Origin: Oribacterium sp.
GTDB taxonomy: Bacteria; Bacillota_A; Clostridia; Lachnospirales; Lachnospiraceae
Assembly: GCA_004554245.1 (NCBI GenBank)
Contig: SFND01000021.1
Span: 18,107 to 82,106, forward strand
Direction of reading: 5' to 3'
Length of the DNA stretch: 64,000 nucleotides
The position numbers and the translations under genes are program-made. This document shows positions 34,926 to 43,947 of this stretch, piece by piece (position 1 is the first letter of the stretch; every line of letters begins with the position of its first letter). Under the pieces are notes generated by a model that saw only the letters and a list, made by a program, of their open reading frames with translations, ran no database searches and was not told where the DNA came from.

Positions 34926-37165
34926 CGTCCACCTCCCGGAAGCTTCTCGACGAGTTCCGCCGCCAGACCGAGCTTTCGATAGCGCTCCAGTATGATCTGT
35001 GCCGTCGTCGGATCCGACTGCGGAGCGATGATGTAGATATCGCCGTCATTGCCCTGTCCTGCGATATCCGTCGTACGCATGGTGCGCTCGAGAAGCGTAG
35101 AAATCTCTTTGAGCGAGCGACGCTCGCGGTGAACCCGAAGCAGGGAATAGGTACTCACGTGACGCTTCTGCATCTCTTCATGTATCTTCTCCTGCTCGCA
35201 AAGATACGCCGCGTTGACGATGATCGTATCACCGAGATAGGTTTTCAGACGATTCGCCTGCTGATAATCATAGGCACGGGTCAGAAACTGCTCCGTCAGT
35301 CGCCGGAGGATGCGAATCAGGTTGATATAATAGCTACTGATCTGACTGTAATCCACATGATAAATCATAATCAGCAGTGCATAATAACCGTTCTGACGAA
35401 CGCCACTGAGGAGCATCGGATAACCGCTTTCCAGTTTCCGATTCACCCATACCTCGTCCCGGTCAAGAATCGGAAGCAGGGATCGATAAGCCTCCAGCTC
35501 GATGGAGCGGGACAGTCCGGTCACCCCTGGACTGCACACCTCGAGGCGTGCGAAACGGGCATCCTCCTGAGGCACAGAATAGATGGCGATGGAATGATTA
35601 TTCAGCACCTCCTCCATCGCAAGAATCGACTCCGAAAAGATTTTTTGGGGGATGGTATGGCTGAGCCGCTCTACTACCTCAAAAATCCGTCCGAAACCGT
35701 CCCGGCTTTCGATCAGATTTCGCTTATATTCATTTTTATAGTCCTGCATTTCCTGATAGAGCCCGGTCACAAACTGGAGTTCTTCACCATACTTTTTCGC
35801 TTCATTCCGAAGCGCCTGCTCCGTATCCCGGTTTCGCTCACAAAGATAGCCACAGACTGCACTTACCAGAAGAAGAAGGATGAATGGAAGCCAGTTGCTC
35901 GGATCATAAAACAGCTGAACCCAGTTTCGTCCTTCCCGATAAAACGCGACGCTGAGGGACAGGACTTCCATCACGGCCGTCATCAGACCGATACCGGTTC
36001 CATAAGTACTCGACATGATGACCACAAAAAGAAGGCGTATATCGATCATACGAAACTGTGCACTGCTTCCGGCCAGTCGATTCAATAGCTCCACCAACAG
36101 GCCGCCCAGTACCAGCTCCGCCCCAATCAGTATACGATTTCTCAGAATCGCATAGCGCTGTACGCGTTCCTTCCAGCTCTTTTTTTCTGCTGTCTGCTCC
36201 TTATACGCCTGAAAATACGTGTCCAGTTCTGCAACACAGTCTTTCATCGCATACCATCCATAGAGCCGACGGGCGACGTTTTCCATCGAATTTTCTGTAG
36301 ACGCGAGATGCACTGGCTCGCTGCTTTCGCACTGGACGATCGTATCCGGAAAATATCCCTGAAGGCGTTCTGCGAGATGCTGAAAAGAGGCATGTCCATA
36401 AGCCATAAGCTCCAGCTCTTCAGGTTCACCCATCCAGTGATCCAGCAGACGGTAAAGGAAGAGGCTCAGGTCCTCGATATCGATGAAGCATGCCTGCTCC
36501 TCCGGATTGACCGGAATCATCCAGTGTGCCGTTTTCTTCTCCTGCAGGGCCGCAAAGGTCTGATACAGCCAGTCCTGCGGGTTCGTACCACTGATAAAAT
36601 ATGGACTGCGGATGATTTTCAACTGAATCTGATTCGAACGCGTGTAGGCATGACACAGATCTTCTGCCGTTTTCTGAAAAATCGACGCAGCCGTCGGTGC
36701 ATCTTCACCTGGCTGATTCGTCGTCACAAAAATGAAGCGTTCAATCTGTTTCTGACGACAGAGTTCCAGCACATGCCGAAGTTCCATCAGCTCTGCTTCC
36801 GGGCTCTGCCCGAAGGTAAGTGCACGTGAAACATAAATGACCGTCATAAAATCATACATGAAAAACTGACGGCGGAAATGATCCCCCATCAGCGCACTCT
36901 GAAACCAGCGGATATGTCCGGATCTTCTCGTTTCCAGATCTCTCGCCATCAGAACCACCGGCTGTTCTCCAAAAATCATATTCAGATGTTCTTCGTTAAA
37001 ATAAGACACATTGCCACACAGTAATGTGTCCTTTCTCAGCTCCTGCACCACTTTCCTCTCCACGGTAAACTCACAGAATGATGAATAAAATCTAGCACTG
37101 AACTCCAGGACTTTCAATGTAAAAAAACGCTTAAAAAGTCGAGTATTTCTGTTGAGCAGTGCCAT
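34922..37165 (-). CDS. pelD: PelD-like c-di-GMP receptor with N-terminal epimerase-like domain
   Basis: This 747-residue protein is the first gene of the locus. Residues 60-310 resemble an extended SDR/NAD-epimerase (VSRALTFGQSPEAELMELRHVLELC, IERFIFVTTNQ) but no Gly-rich nucleotide loop is seen. Three or four membrane helices lie near 345-445, then a coiled coil, a GAF domain (about 485-630) and a degenerate GGDEF domain. RTTD at 697-700 sits five residues before NDGDI, exactly the I-site spacing to GGDEF, so c-di-GMP binding without cyclase activity is predicted. The start is ATG at 37165; an earlier TTG falls in a terminator. Its Shine-Dalgarno is weak. Confidence 0.88.
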   Translation of the reverse strand: MALLNRNTRLFKRFFTLKVLEFSARFYSSFCEFTVERKVVQELRKDTLLCGNVSYFNEEHLNMIFGEQPVVLMARDLETRRSGHIRWFQSALMGDHFRRQFFMYDFMTVIYVSRALTFGQSPEAELMELRHVLELCRQKQIERFIFVTTNQPGEDAPTAASIFQKTAEDLCHAYTRSNQIQLKIIRSPYFISGTNPQDWLYQTFAALQEKKTAHWMIPVNPEEQACFIDIEDLSLFLYRLLDHWMGEPEELELMAYGHASFQHLAERLQGYFPDTIVQCESSEPVHLASTENSMENVARRLYGWYAMKDCVAELDTYFQAYKEQTAEKKSWKERVQRYAILRNRILIGAELVLGGLLVELLNRLAGSSAQFRMIDIRLLFVVIMSSTYGTGIGLMTAVMEVLSLSVAFYREGRNWVQLFYDPSNWLPFILLLLVSAVCGYLCERNRDTEQALRNEAKKYGEELQFVTGLYQEMQDYKNEYKRNLIESRDGFGRIFEVVERLSHTIPQKIFSESILAMEEVLNNHSIAIYSVPQEDARFARLEVCSPGVTGLSRSIELEAYRSLLPILDRDEVWVNRKLESGYPMLLSGVRQNGYYALLIMIYHVDYSQISSYYINLIRILRRLTEQFLTRAYDYQQANRLKTYLGDTIIVNAAYLCEQEKIHEEMQKRHVSTYSLLRVHRERRSLKEISTLLERTMRTTDIAGQGNDGDIYIIAPQSDPTTAQIILERYRKLGLAAELVEKLPGGGR

Positions 37166-37180
37166 TAACCGCTTAAAAAA

Positions 37181-37203
37181 AGACCTGGACAACGTCCAGG
37201 TCT
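37181..37203 (-). terminator. Terminator of pta-ackA
   Basis: AGACCTGGAC/GTCCAGGTCT with a 3-base loop is followed by TTTTTTT on the minus strand. It lies between ackA and the first gene of the Pel-like locus, so that locus needs its own promoter or antitermination. Confidence 0.92.
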
Positions 37204-37219
37204 GAAGGGATATAAAAGA

Positions 37220-38425
37220 TTACTGAGCCTCTACGAGACGAAGTGTATCTCTTGCGATCGCGAGCTCCTCGTTGGTCGGGATCAGGAAGACCTTGACCTT
37301 CGAATCGTCTGCAGAGATCAGAGCCTCCTTACCGCGTACGTTGTTACGCTCCGGATCGATCTTTGCGCCGATGAAGCTGAGGTACTCATCGATGATGATC
37401 TGACGGGAAAGCTTGTCGTTCTCGCCGACACCAGCGGTGAAGGCGATGGCATCTACACCGTTCATAGCTGCAGCGTATGCACCGATGTACTTCGCTACTC
37501 TGTAACGGAATGCGTCGAGTGCAACCTTAGCCATGTGGTTGCCTGCGTTCGCTGCGTTCTCAACATCACGGAAGTCAGAGGATACACCGCCGGAAAGGCC
37601 GAGTACACCGGACTTCTTGTTGAGGATGTTCAGAACCTCATCCACGGTCTTGTTCTCGTGGTTGCAGATGAACTGAACGACCGCCGGATCGATATCGCCG
37701 GAACGGGTACCCATGATCAGGCCCTCAAGAGGGGTGAGACCCATGGAAGTATCTACGCCCTTACCGCCGATGGAAGCAGAAACGGATGCACCGTTGCCGA
37801 GATGGCATACGATCACCTTTGCCTTCTCCGGATCGAGACCGCCGAACCTGATGGTCTCCTTCGATACGAATGCATGAGATGTACCGTGGAAGCCGTAACG
37901 ACGGATGCCGTACTTCTCATAGTACTCGGTCGGGATTGCGTAGTAGTACGCCTTCTCCGGAAGGGTCATACCGAAGGTAGTATCAAATACAGCTACGTTT
38001 GGCTTGCCCGGAACGACCTTCTCGCATGCCTCGATACCCATGAGGTTTGCAGGGTTGTGCAGAGGGCCGAGATCGAAGCAGGAACGGATAACGTCCTTCA
38101 CGTGCTCGTCTACGATGCAGGACTCTGTGATGTTTGGACCAGCATGGAGTACACGGTGTCCGATGGCACCGATCTCATCAACGGTCTTTACTACACCGTG
38201 CTCTGCATCGGTGAGTGCATCAAATACCAGCTTTACAGCGACGCTGTGATCCGGCATAGCGGACTCAATAACGAAATCCTCCTTGCCCGGTACCTTATGT
38301 GTGAGCTTACTGCCCTCAATGGCGATACGCTCGCAGAGACCCTTTGCAAGAACGGCCTCATTCTCCATATCGATGAGCTGATACTTGAGGGATGATGAAC
38401 CACAGTTCAGTACAAGAATTTTCAT
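37220..38425 (-). CDS. ackA: Acetate kinase
   Basis: This 401-residue enzyme converts acetyl phosphate and ADP to acetate and ATP. It starts MKILVLNCGSSSLKYQLID (phosphate-binding motif) and has GFHGTSHAFVS and the ATP-site HLGNGASVSAS. Its length is standard. It follows pta after 98 bases that hold a hairpin, and AGGAGAG precedes the ATG. With nifJ and pta it completes the acetate/ATP fermentation route. Confidence 0.98.
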   Translation of the reverse strand: MKILVLNCGSSSLKYQLIDMENEAVLAKGLCERIAIEGSKLTHKVPGKEDFVIESAMPDHSVAVKLVFDALTDAEHGVVKTVDEIGAIGHRVLHAGPNITESCIVDEHVKDVIRSCFDLGPLHNPANLMGIEACEKVVPGKPNVAVFDTTFGMTLPEKAYYYAIPTEYYEKYGIRRYGFHGTSHAFVSKETIRFGGLDPEKAKVIVCHLGNGASVSASIGGKGVDTSMGLTPLEGLIMGTRSGDIDPAVVQFICNHENKTVDEVLNILNKKSGVLGLSGGVSSDFRDVENAANAGNHMAKVALDAFRYRVAKYIGAYAAAMNGVDAIAFTAGVGENDKLSRQIIIDEYLSFIGAKIDPERNNVRGKEALISADDSKVKVFLIPTNEELAIARDTLRLVEAQ

Positions 38426-38457
38426 GGGTATTACTCTCCTAAATGTTTATAATGATG

Positions 38458-38501
38458 ATCTGCTGCAGTACCTGATACTCTACCAGGCACACGCAGCAGA
38501 T
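38458..38501 (-). terminator. Hairpin between pta and ackA
   Basis: ATCTGCTGC pairs with GCAGCAGAT, with an inner CCTG/CAGG stem. There is no T-run, so an mRNA processing or stability element is more likely than full termination. Confidence 0.55.
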
Positions 38502-38523
38502 AAAAGAAATCAAATCTTATCGA

Positions 38524-39531
38524 TTACGCGTTCTGTGCCTGTACCGCAGTCATTGCTACGACGCCAACGATATCATCTGCAAAACAGCCACGGCTGAGGT
38601 CGTTCACCGGCATGCTGAGACCCTGAAGAACAGGACCGTAAGCACCCGCGTGCGCAAGTCTCTGAACGAGCTTGTAGCCGATGTTACCAGCCTCGAGGGA
38701 CGGGAATACAAGTACGTTCGCATGGCCTGCAACCTTGCTGCCCGGAGCCTTGAGCTCTGCTACAGAAGGAACGAGTGCGGCATCGAGCTGAAGCTCACCG
38801 TCGAGGGCGATCTCCGGATGCTGCTCGTTTGCGATCTTGACAGCCTCTGCAACCTTGGTTACATCATCATGCTTTGCAGAACCCTTGGAGGAGTATGAAA
38901 GCATCGCAACCTTCGGCTCACGGCCGACGAAGGTCTGGAAGGACTGTGCGGAAAGGTACGCGATCTCCGCCAGCTTCTCGGAATCGAAATCGGTATTTAC
39001 TGCGCAGTCAGCGAATACGAAGAGGCCGTTGCCGTCGATCTGCTCACCGAACTCACAGTTCGGAACCTCCATAAGGAAGAAACCGGAAACGGACTTGATG
39101 CCTGGCTTGGTCTTCAGAAGCTGAAGTGCCGGACGAATGGTGTTACCAGTGGAGTGGCATGCACCGGAAACGGCACCGTCTGCGTCACCGCACTTACACA
39201 TAAGGCATGCATAGTACATGTAATCCTTCGTCATCTGCTCCTCAGCCTGCTCCGGGGTAAGGCCCTTCTTCGCACGAAGCTCGACGAACTTGTCGATGTA
39301 CTTCTGACGGTTCGGATCTGTAAACGGATCAACGATGGTTGCACCAGTGAGGTCATAGCCTGCACCGTTCTTCTCGATCTCCTCCGGAGTACCGATGATC
39401 ACGAGGTTCGCGATGCCCTCCTTTAAGATCTTCTCAGCAGCCTCGAATGTTCTCTTATCCATGGACTCTGGAAGAACGATGGTCTTCTTGTCTGCCTTTG
39501 CCTTCGCCTTGATTGTGTCAATAAATGCCAT
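38524..39531 (-). CDS. pta: Phosphate acetyltransferase
   Basis: This 335-residue short-form enzyme converts acetyl-CoA and phosphate to acetyl phosphate. It has the PTA_PTB fold, with KTIVLPESMDKRTFEAA at the start, DADGAVSGACHSTGNTIRPAL in the middle and ANVLVFPSLEAGNIGYKL. It lacks the N-terminal regulatory DRTGG domain of long Pta forms. GAGAGGAGAAA precedes the ATG. It lies upstream of ackA, as is usual in Clostridia. Confidence 0.97.
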   Translation of the reverse strand: MAFIDTIKAKAKADKKTIVLPESMDKRTFEAAEKILKEGIANLVIIGTPEEIEKNGAGYDLTGATIVDPFTDPNRQKYIDKFVELRAKKGLTPEQAEEQMTKDYMYYACLMCKCGDADGAVSGACHSTGNTIRPALQLLKTKPGIKSVSGFFLMEVPNCEFGEQIDGNGLFVFADCAVNTDFDSEKLAEIAYLSAQSFQTFVGREPKVAMLSYSSKGSAKHDDVTKVAEAVKIANEQHPEIALDGELQLDAALVPSVAELKAPGSKVAGHANVLVFPSLEAGNIGYKLVQRLAHAGAYGPVLQGLSMPVNDLSRGCFADDIVGVVAMTAVQAQNA

Positions 39532-39641
39532 TTCAGATTTCTCCTCTCAATGCTATTTATACAATTTTACCAGTGGAAACCCACTGATTCATTCATGAAG
39601 GTACGCACGCGTGGTATGCGTGTATACAATTTGACATTGCT

Positions 39642-39669
39642 ATTATACTCGATAAAAAGCGCTCTGCAA
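39642..39669 (-). promoter_or_regulatory. Candidate promoter of pta-ackA
   Basis: A perfect TATAAT lies 16 bases after TTGCAG on the minus strand, but the -35 is weak and falls inside the terminator stem of the gene before it. A GTATACACGC...GCGTGCGTAC stem follows in the leader. Confidence 0.45.
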
Positions 39670-39687
39670 TGCATGAGGAGCGCTTTT
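39655..39687 (-). terminator. Terminator of the c-di-AMP receptor gene
   Basis: The stem AAAAGCGCTC/GAGCGCTTTT is followed by a T-run on the minus strand. Confidence 0.8.
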
Positions 39688-39770
39688 CGTGCACAAAATC
39701 ACGGACATTCTGACAAGTTCATAACAAATCCGTCCTACGGCAGCGCCCTGTCGTCTCGAACGACTGCGTT

Positions 39771-40103
39771 TCAGTACTTCTCGAAACGGTCCAGGTCGAC
39801 CACCATGATCGTCGCGCCGCCGATCTCGACCGGCATCGGCATCGTGGTGTAGGTGCCCATCGAGGTGCCGGAAACGTAAGGCATGTTCACCGTAATCTTC
39901 TGGCGCTTGCCGCACTGCTTCTTGATGAGCTCGATGCACTCGTCCACCATATCATCCTGGGTCGCGATCATCAGCGTCGAGTTGCCCTTCCGAAGGAAGC
40001 CACCCGTCGACGCCAGCTTCGTCACCTGGAAGTGATCCTTATTCAGTGCATCCATCACATCGTCTTCGTTATCGTTACGAACAATCGCATAAATCAGTTT
40101 CAT
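39771..40103 (-). CDS. darA: Cyclic-di-AMP receptor protein (DarA/PstA family)
   Basis: This 110-residue PII-like protein begins MKLIYAIVRNDNEDDVMDAL and has the family loop QVTKLASTGGFLRKGNSTLMIAT and the late MPVEIGGATIMVVDLDRFEKY motif. Members bind c-di-AMP; the downstream target is not known. An upstream in-frame Met extension is rejected because it lacks homology. It is downstream of tmcAL. A c-di-AMP sensor and a c-di-GMP sensor (PelD-like) therefore both occur in this window. Confidence 0.93.
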   Translation of the reverse strand: MKLIYAIVRNDNEDDVMDALNKDHFQVTKLASTGGFLRKGNSTLMIATQDDMVDECIELIKKQCGKRQKITVNMPYVSGTSMGTYTTMPMPVEIGGATIMVVDLDRFEKY

Positions 40104-40254
40104 ACTGTACCTCTTTTCTGTCCTGCATAGCACGTATTTTGCCTTCTATTTTATCATAGCCGGGCGGCGTTTTCTACAAAACAAATGGGTTTCGTGGTGG
40201 ATGAATGCACTGTTTTGACAGGGGCCGGCCCTCCGGCTCCCCCCTTTGCGTATA

Positions 40255-41667
40255 TTATCCGATCACCATGAATCGTCTTGTAAACTCATTTTCCAAGTGT
40301 ACATCACTGTCGTACGGGTGGTAGATCAGCCGGTACAGGTCGGCGGCGTAGAGGTCACTGCGGAACATGAGCTCGGCGTGGCCGGCGCGTATGCTCATAA
40401 GGAGGTCCTCCGGGCTTTCGATGGTCTGTCGGTGAAACGCGTCGAGGGTGCGCTGGTAGCGCGCCGGGGAGGTGACAGCAGTTGTGGCGATGGCTGAAAG
40501 CAGCTCCTTCGCCTCCTTCCGCACGCCGAGTACACGCACGTACGGCATCGTTTCAGCCTCTCCGAAGTAGGCACCGCGGAGGGCGGCGTGATCCTTCCGC
40601 TGGAGGTCGAGGAGGATATGGAGCAGCGCCCTCGAAATACGGCTGTAGGTGTAGTTCCGTGACTTCACAGCGGCGATGCGTTCACGGAAACGCATCCGCT
40701 CACGTACCTGTTTTCGGAGCGCGTCGGCGATCTCACGCGAGACGTCGAGGTAATCGCAGAGCACAGAATTCGCTTCCGGCGCCACGCTGTCGAGGTAGCT
40801 GAGCTGCAGCAGACGGTAGCTCAGCATATCGCTCAGCATGTCGAGCGTCGCGTAGCCCTGGTGCGCCGCGCCACGGATGCCACGGAGTGGCGGGGCCGAA
40901 AGCTCCGCTGTCGTCGTCCTGCTGCCCTCTTCCACCTCCTGTGAAGTGACACGCTCCGGGGCCGATTCTTCTTTCGCAGCCACACACGACAGCTCATTCT
41001 GCAGGATCGCGTCGCGGATCGAGTGGGCGCTCGGCAGACTCAGCTTTCGGCGAATGCAGGCGACCTCGAAGCAGTCACCCTGCCGTTTCACTGCTTTGAT
41101 ATACTCGAGTCCGAGCACGTCGTTGGACTGGAGATCAAATGCGCTTCGGTTCTCGAGCATCATCTCGAAGGCCTCCTCGTCATCACCGCTGAGGACGAGC
41201 TTCATCGCTTCTGCCCGCGCCTTCGGATAACTCATGCCGGAGGCCACACCGTCGCGGACGACAGCATTGAACTTCGCATGGGCGGTGGAGCCGGTGGAAA
41301 GCTCGAGGGCGGCCATCTGCTGGAGCTTCGCGAGGTCAGCGGATTCGGAGCCGAACACGAGCTGGTCCACGAAGCCGAGGGAACGCAGAACCGCGACACC
41401 ACCGGCCGCGAAATCCTCTGCGCTGGAGGTCGAGAACATGACCGGGATCTGCACGACGAGGTCAACGCCATGCAGGAGTGCGTCCCGGGCGCGCTCGTAC
41501 TTGTCGAAGATCGCCGGCTCGCCGCGCTGCACGAAATCGCCGGACATCGCGGCGACGATGACATCCGCATGGTACTCGGCGCGGATCTGATTGATCATGT
41601 ACTGATGTCCCGCATGGAAGGGATTGTATTCGGTGATGATACCGACGACTTTTTTTCCGTTGATCAT
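40255..41667 (-). CDS. tmcAL: tRNA(Met) cytidine acetate ligase TmcAL
   Basis: This protein of about 470 residues acetylates the wobble cytidine of elongator tRNA-Met, using acetate and ATP. It has a nucleotidyltransferase N-terminal motif VVGIITEYNPFHAGHQYMI, MSGDFVQRGEPAIFDKYERA and FGSESADLAKLQ. A less typical Glu/Ser/Thr-rich stretch (about residues 240-275) is inserted before the C-terminal helical region. The start MINGKK was chosen over a longer unmatched extension. Being an acetate-using enzyme, it fits beside pta-ackA, where it is commonly found. Confidence 0.93.
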   Translation of the reverse strand: MINGKKVVGIITEYNPFHAGHQYMINQIRAEYHADVIVAAMSGDFVQRGEPAIFDKYERARDALLHGVDLVVQIPVMFSTSSAEDFAAGGVAVLRSLGFVDQLVFGSESADLAKLQQMAALELSTGSTAHAKFNAVVRDGVASGMSYPKARAEAMKLVLSGDDEEAFEMMLENRSAFDLQSNDVLGLEYIKAVKRQGDCFEVACIRRKLSLPSAHSIRDAILQNELSCVAAKEESAPERVTSQEVEEGSRTTTAELSAPPLRGIRGAAHQGYATLDMLSDMLSYRLLQLSYLDSVAPEANSVLCDYLDVSREIADALRKQVRERMRFRERIAAVKSRNYTYSRISRALLHILLDLQRKDHAALRGAYFGEAETMPYVRVLGVRKEAKELLSAIATTAVTSPARYQRTLDAFHRQTIESPEDLLMSIRAGHAELMFRSDLYAADLYRLIYHPYDSDVHLENEFTRRFMVIG

Positions 41668-41813
41668 TGTGTCCTCACAGCCAGGATCCGAACGCTCTAC
41701 AGCACTTTGCTTCCGGCAGAAGGCGGTCTCGGCAGTCCTGGTCATCTTTCATAATGTCGATTCGTGTTGAATCATCTGCATGATTCAGATACAAGACAAA
41801 TATATCAAAAAAA

Positions 41814-41847
41814 GCGCACGACGGAAATCTCACTTTCCATCATGCGC
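41814..41847 (-). terminator. Terminator of the ACT-UPF0210 operon
   Basis: GCGCATGATGGAAA pairs (with G-U) to TTTCCGTCGTGCGC and is followed by TTTTTTT on the minus strand, 63 bases after the UPF0210 stop. Confidence 0.9.
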
Positions 41848-41910
41848 ATGAAATCATGTTTCGTTTCGAACCGCTCTGATGCTCATAAACATGAGCCGCT
41901 GATCAGTGCC

Positions 41911-43293
41911 TCAGTTCTTAAAGCTGTGGATCGGTGCCGGGATGCGTCCCTTACGGTTCACGAAGCCGGAGCAATCGAATGTGTTGACCGCCATGACCGG
42001 TGCGTGTCCGAGGAGGCCGCCGAAATCGACGTGGTCGCCGACCTTCTTGCCGATGGCCGGGATGACACGAACCGCGGTGGTTTTCTGGTTGACCATGCCG
42101 AGGGCTGCCTCGTCCGCGATGATACCGGAGATCGTGGTCGCCGGCGTGTCGCCCGGGATGGCGATCATATCGAGACCGACAGAGCATACGCAGGTCATCG
42201 CCTCGAGCTTCTCGATGTTGAGGGCACCTGCCTCGACGGCATTGATCATACCCTGATCCTCGGAAACCGGGATGAACGCGCCGCTGAGTCCGCCGACGGA
42301 GCTGGACGCCATGATACCGCCCTTCTTCACCTGGTCGTTCAGCATCGCCAGTGCGGCGGTCGTGCCCGGTGCACCGGTACGCTCGAGTCCCATCGCCTCC
42401 AGGATGTCCGAAACCGAATCACCGATGGCTGGCGTCGGTGCGAGGGAGAGGTCAATGATGCCGAACGGAACACCGAGCTTACGGCTCGCCTCCTTCGCTA
42501 CCAGCTGGCCTACGCGGGTGATCTTAAACGCGGTCTTCTTGATGAGCTCGGACAACTCCTCGAAGTCAAGGCCCTCCGCGTGCTGCAGTGCATCACGTAC
42601 GACGCCCGGTCCAGAAACACCGACGTTCAGGATACAGTCTGCCTCGGAAACGCCATGGAAGGCGCCGGCCATGAACGGGTTGTCATCCGGTGCGTTACAG
42701 AAAACGACAAGCTTCGAGCAGGCGCTCGAGTCGGTGTCGGCGGTACGCTCGGCCGCCTCACGGATCATCTCACCCATAAGACGAACGGCGTCCATATTGA
42801 TACCGGTCTTCGTGGAGCCGAGGTTGACGCTGGAGCAGACGATGTCGGTCTCGGCGAGCGCCTGTGGGATCGCACGCATCAGCATCTCATCCGCCGGGGT
42901 CATGCCCTTCTGGCAGATGGCAGAGAAACCGCCGAGGAAATTGACCCCGACTGCCTTCGCTGCCTTGTCAAGGGTATGGGCGACCTTCACGAAATCCGCA
43001 GAGGACTTGCAGGCACTGCCGGCCGCGATCGCAATCGGCGTGACGGAGATACGCTTGTTGACGATCGGCACACTGTACTCGCGGCTGATCTCCTCTCCTG
43101 TCTTCACAAGGTCACGCGCATAGCGGGTGATTTTCTTATAGATGTTGTCACAGAAGGTGTCGACATCACCAGCTGCACAGTCGAGAAGACTGATTCCCAT
43201 GGTGATCGTACGGACATCGAGGTTATTATGTTCGATCATATTGTTGGTCTCCGCGACCTCCAGGACATTGACCGCATCAAAAGAGCTTGCCAT
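41911..43293 (-). CDS. UPF0210/DUF711 (PFL family) protein
   Basis: This 460-residue protein of the conserved UPF0210 family has unknown biochemical activity; related folds are glycyl-radical-like barrels. Recognisable pieces are VRTITMGISLLDCA at the start, INFLGGFSA-like GVNFLGGFSAICQKGM, and the late GLDMIAIPGDTPATTISGIIADEAALG. The start has AAGGAGA. It follows an ACT-domain gene by 145 bases that contain two hairpins, and this pair is conserved together in many Firmicutes. Confidence 0.94.
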   Translation of the reverse strand: MASSFDAVNVLEVAETNNMIEHNNLDVRTITMGISLLDCAAGDVDTFCDNIYKKITRYARDLVKTGEEISREYSVPIVNKRISVTPIAIAAGSACKSSADFVKVAHTLDKAAKAVGVNFLGGFSAICQKGMTPADEMLMRAIPQALAETDIVCSSVNLGSTKTGINMDAVRLMGEMIREAAERTADTDSSACSKLVVFCNAPDDNPFMAGAFHGVSEADCILNVGVSGPGVVRDALQHAEGLDFEELSELIKKTAFKITRVGQLVAKEASRKLGVPFGIIDLSLAPTPAIGDSVSDILEAMGLERTGAPGTTAALAMLNDQVKKGGIMASSSVGGLSGAFIPVSEDQGMINAVEAGALNIEKLEAMTCVCSVGLDMIAIPGDTPATTISGIIADEAALGMVNQKTTAVRVIPAIGKKVGDHVDFGGLLGHAPVMAVNTFDCSGFVNRKGRIPAPIHSFKN

Positions 43294-43412
43294 TCTGATT
43301 CTCCTTTTCGTTTATGATAAAGTCTCGTGCGCTTCGCTGGCTGCCTTGGGCCTGAGATGGACCCTGCGGCAGTTCCTTCGGAACGCAATCACAGATTGCG
43401 CCATTTACGGTC

Positions 43413-43434
43413 GATGTTTGTCGAAACAAACATC
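43413..43434 (-). repeat. GTTTG hairpin after the ACT gene
   Basis: A 9-bp stem GATGTTTGT/ACAAACATC with a CGAA loop lies 4 bases after the ACT stop. A second hairpin GCAATC/GATTGC is nearby. It is similar in design to hairpins at 46889 and 59541. Confidence 0.7.
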
Positions 43435-43438
43435 TCCC

Positions 43439-43714
43439 TCAAATTCTATGCATCATCGTGAAGATCTCTTCGAGCTGCATCTTGATATCGACGCCAATCT
43501 GATCCTTACCATACTGTGCGATCTCGGCAGCGACGGTGTCGAAGCTCTCCGTAGAGTTCGACACATCCACGATCATCATCATGTTAAAGAATCCGCCGGT
43601 GATGGTCTGTGAGATATCGAGGATGTTGATGTTCTTCTCGGAAAGGAAGGTACAAACCTTCGCAATGATGCCGACGGTGTCCTTACCAACTACGGTGATA
43701 ATCGCTTTTTTCAT
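43439..43714 (-). CDS. ACT-domain regulator (UPF0237 type)
   Basis: This 91-residue protein is a single ACT domain: MKKAIITVVGKDTVGIIAKV at the start, NILDISQTITGGFFNMMMIVD in the middle. Such proteins bind small ligands, often amino acids, and act as regulators. AGGAGG precedes the chosen ATG. It sits just upstream of UPF0210, with which it is often paired; the ligand is unknown. Confidence 0.93.
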   Translation of the reverse strand: MKKAIITVVGKDTVGIIAKVCTFLSEKNINILDISQTITGGFFNMMMIVDVSNSTESFDTVAAEIAQYGKDQIGVDIKMQLEEIFTMMHRI

Positions 43715-43947
43715 AGAGCCTCCTCTTATGCCTGCTGCCGGGTGCCAGCGCCGCCTCGGTTTCTGCATACATACTACATTTACATGTTTATATGCGGGAT
43801 AAAATCCCCGTATATGTATAGAACATGTCTGTTCCATGCTTTCTTAATATCTAAGCATTTAAAAAAGTAAAACGCAACCTGTTTTCCGCTTCGTCTATGA
43901 AAAAAACCATGCGTAAATCGCGCTTCTCATGTCCATAAATGCTAAAA

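Noticed and set aside
34922..37165. Active diguanylate cyclase
   Set aside because: The GGDEF active site is replaced by NDGDI, so catalysis is unlikely although binding is plausible.
43800..43835. LexA-type box (GAAC...GTTC) before the ACT gene
   Set aside because: The half-sites are six bases apart, whereas the Firmicutes LexA box has four.
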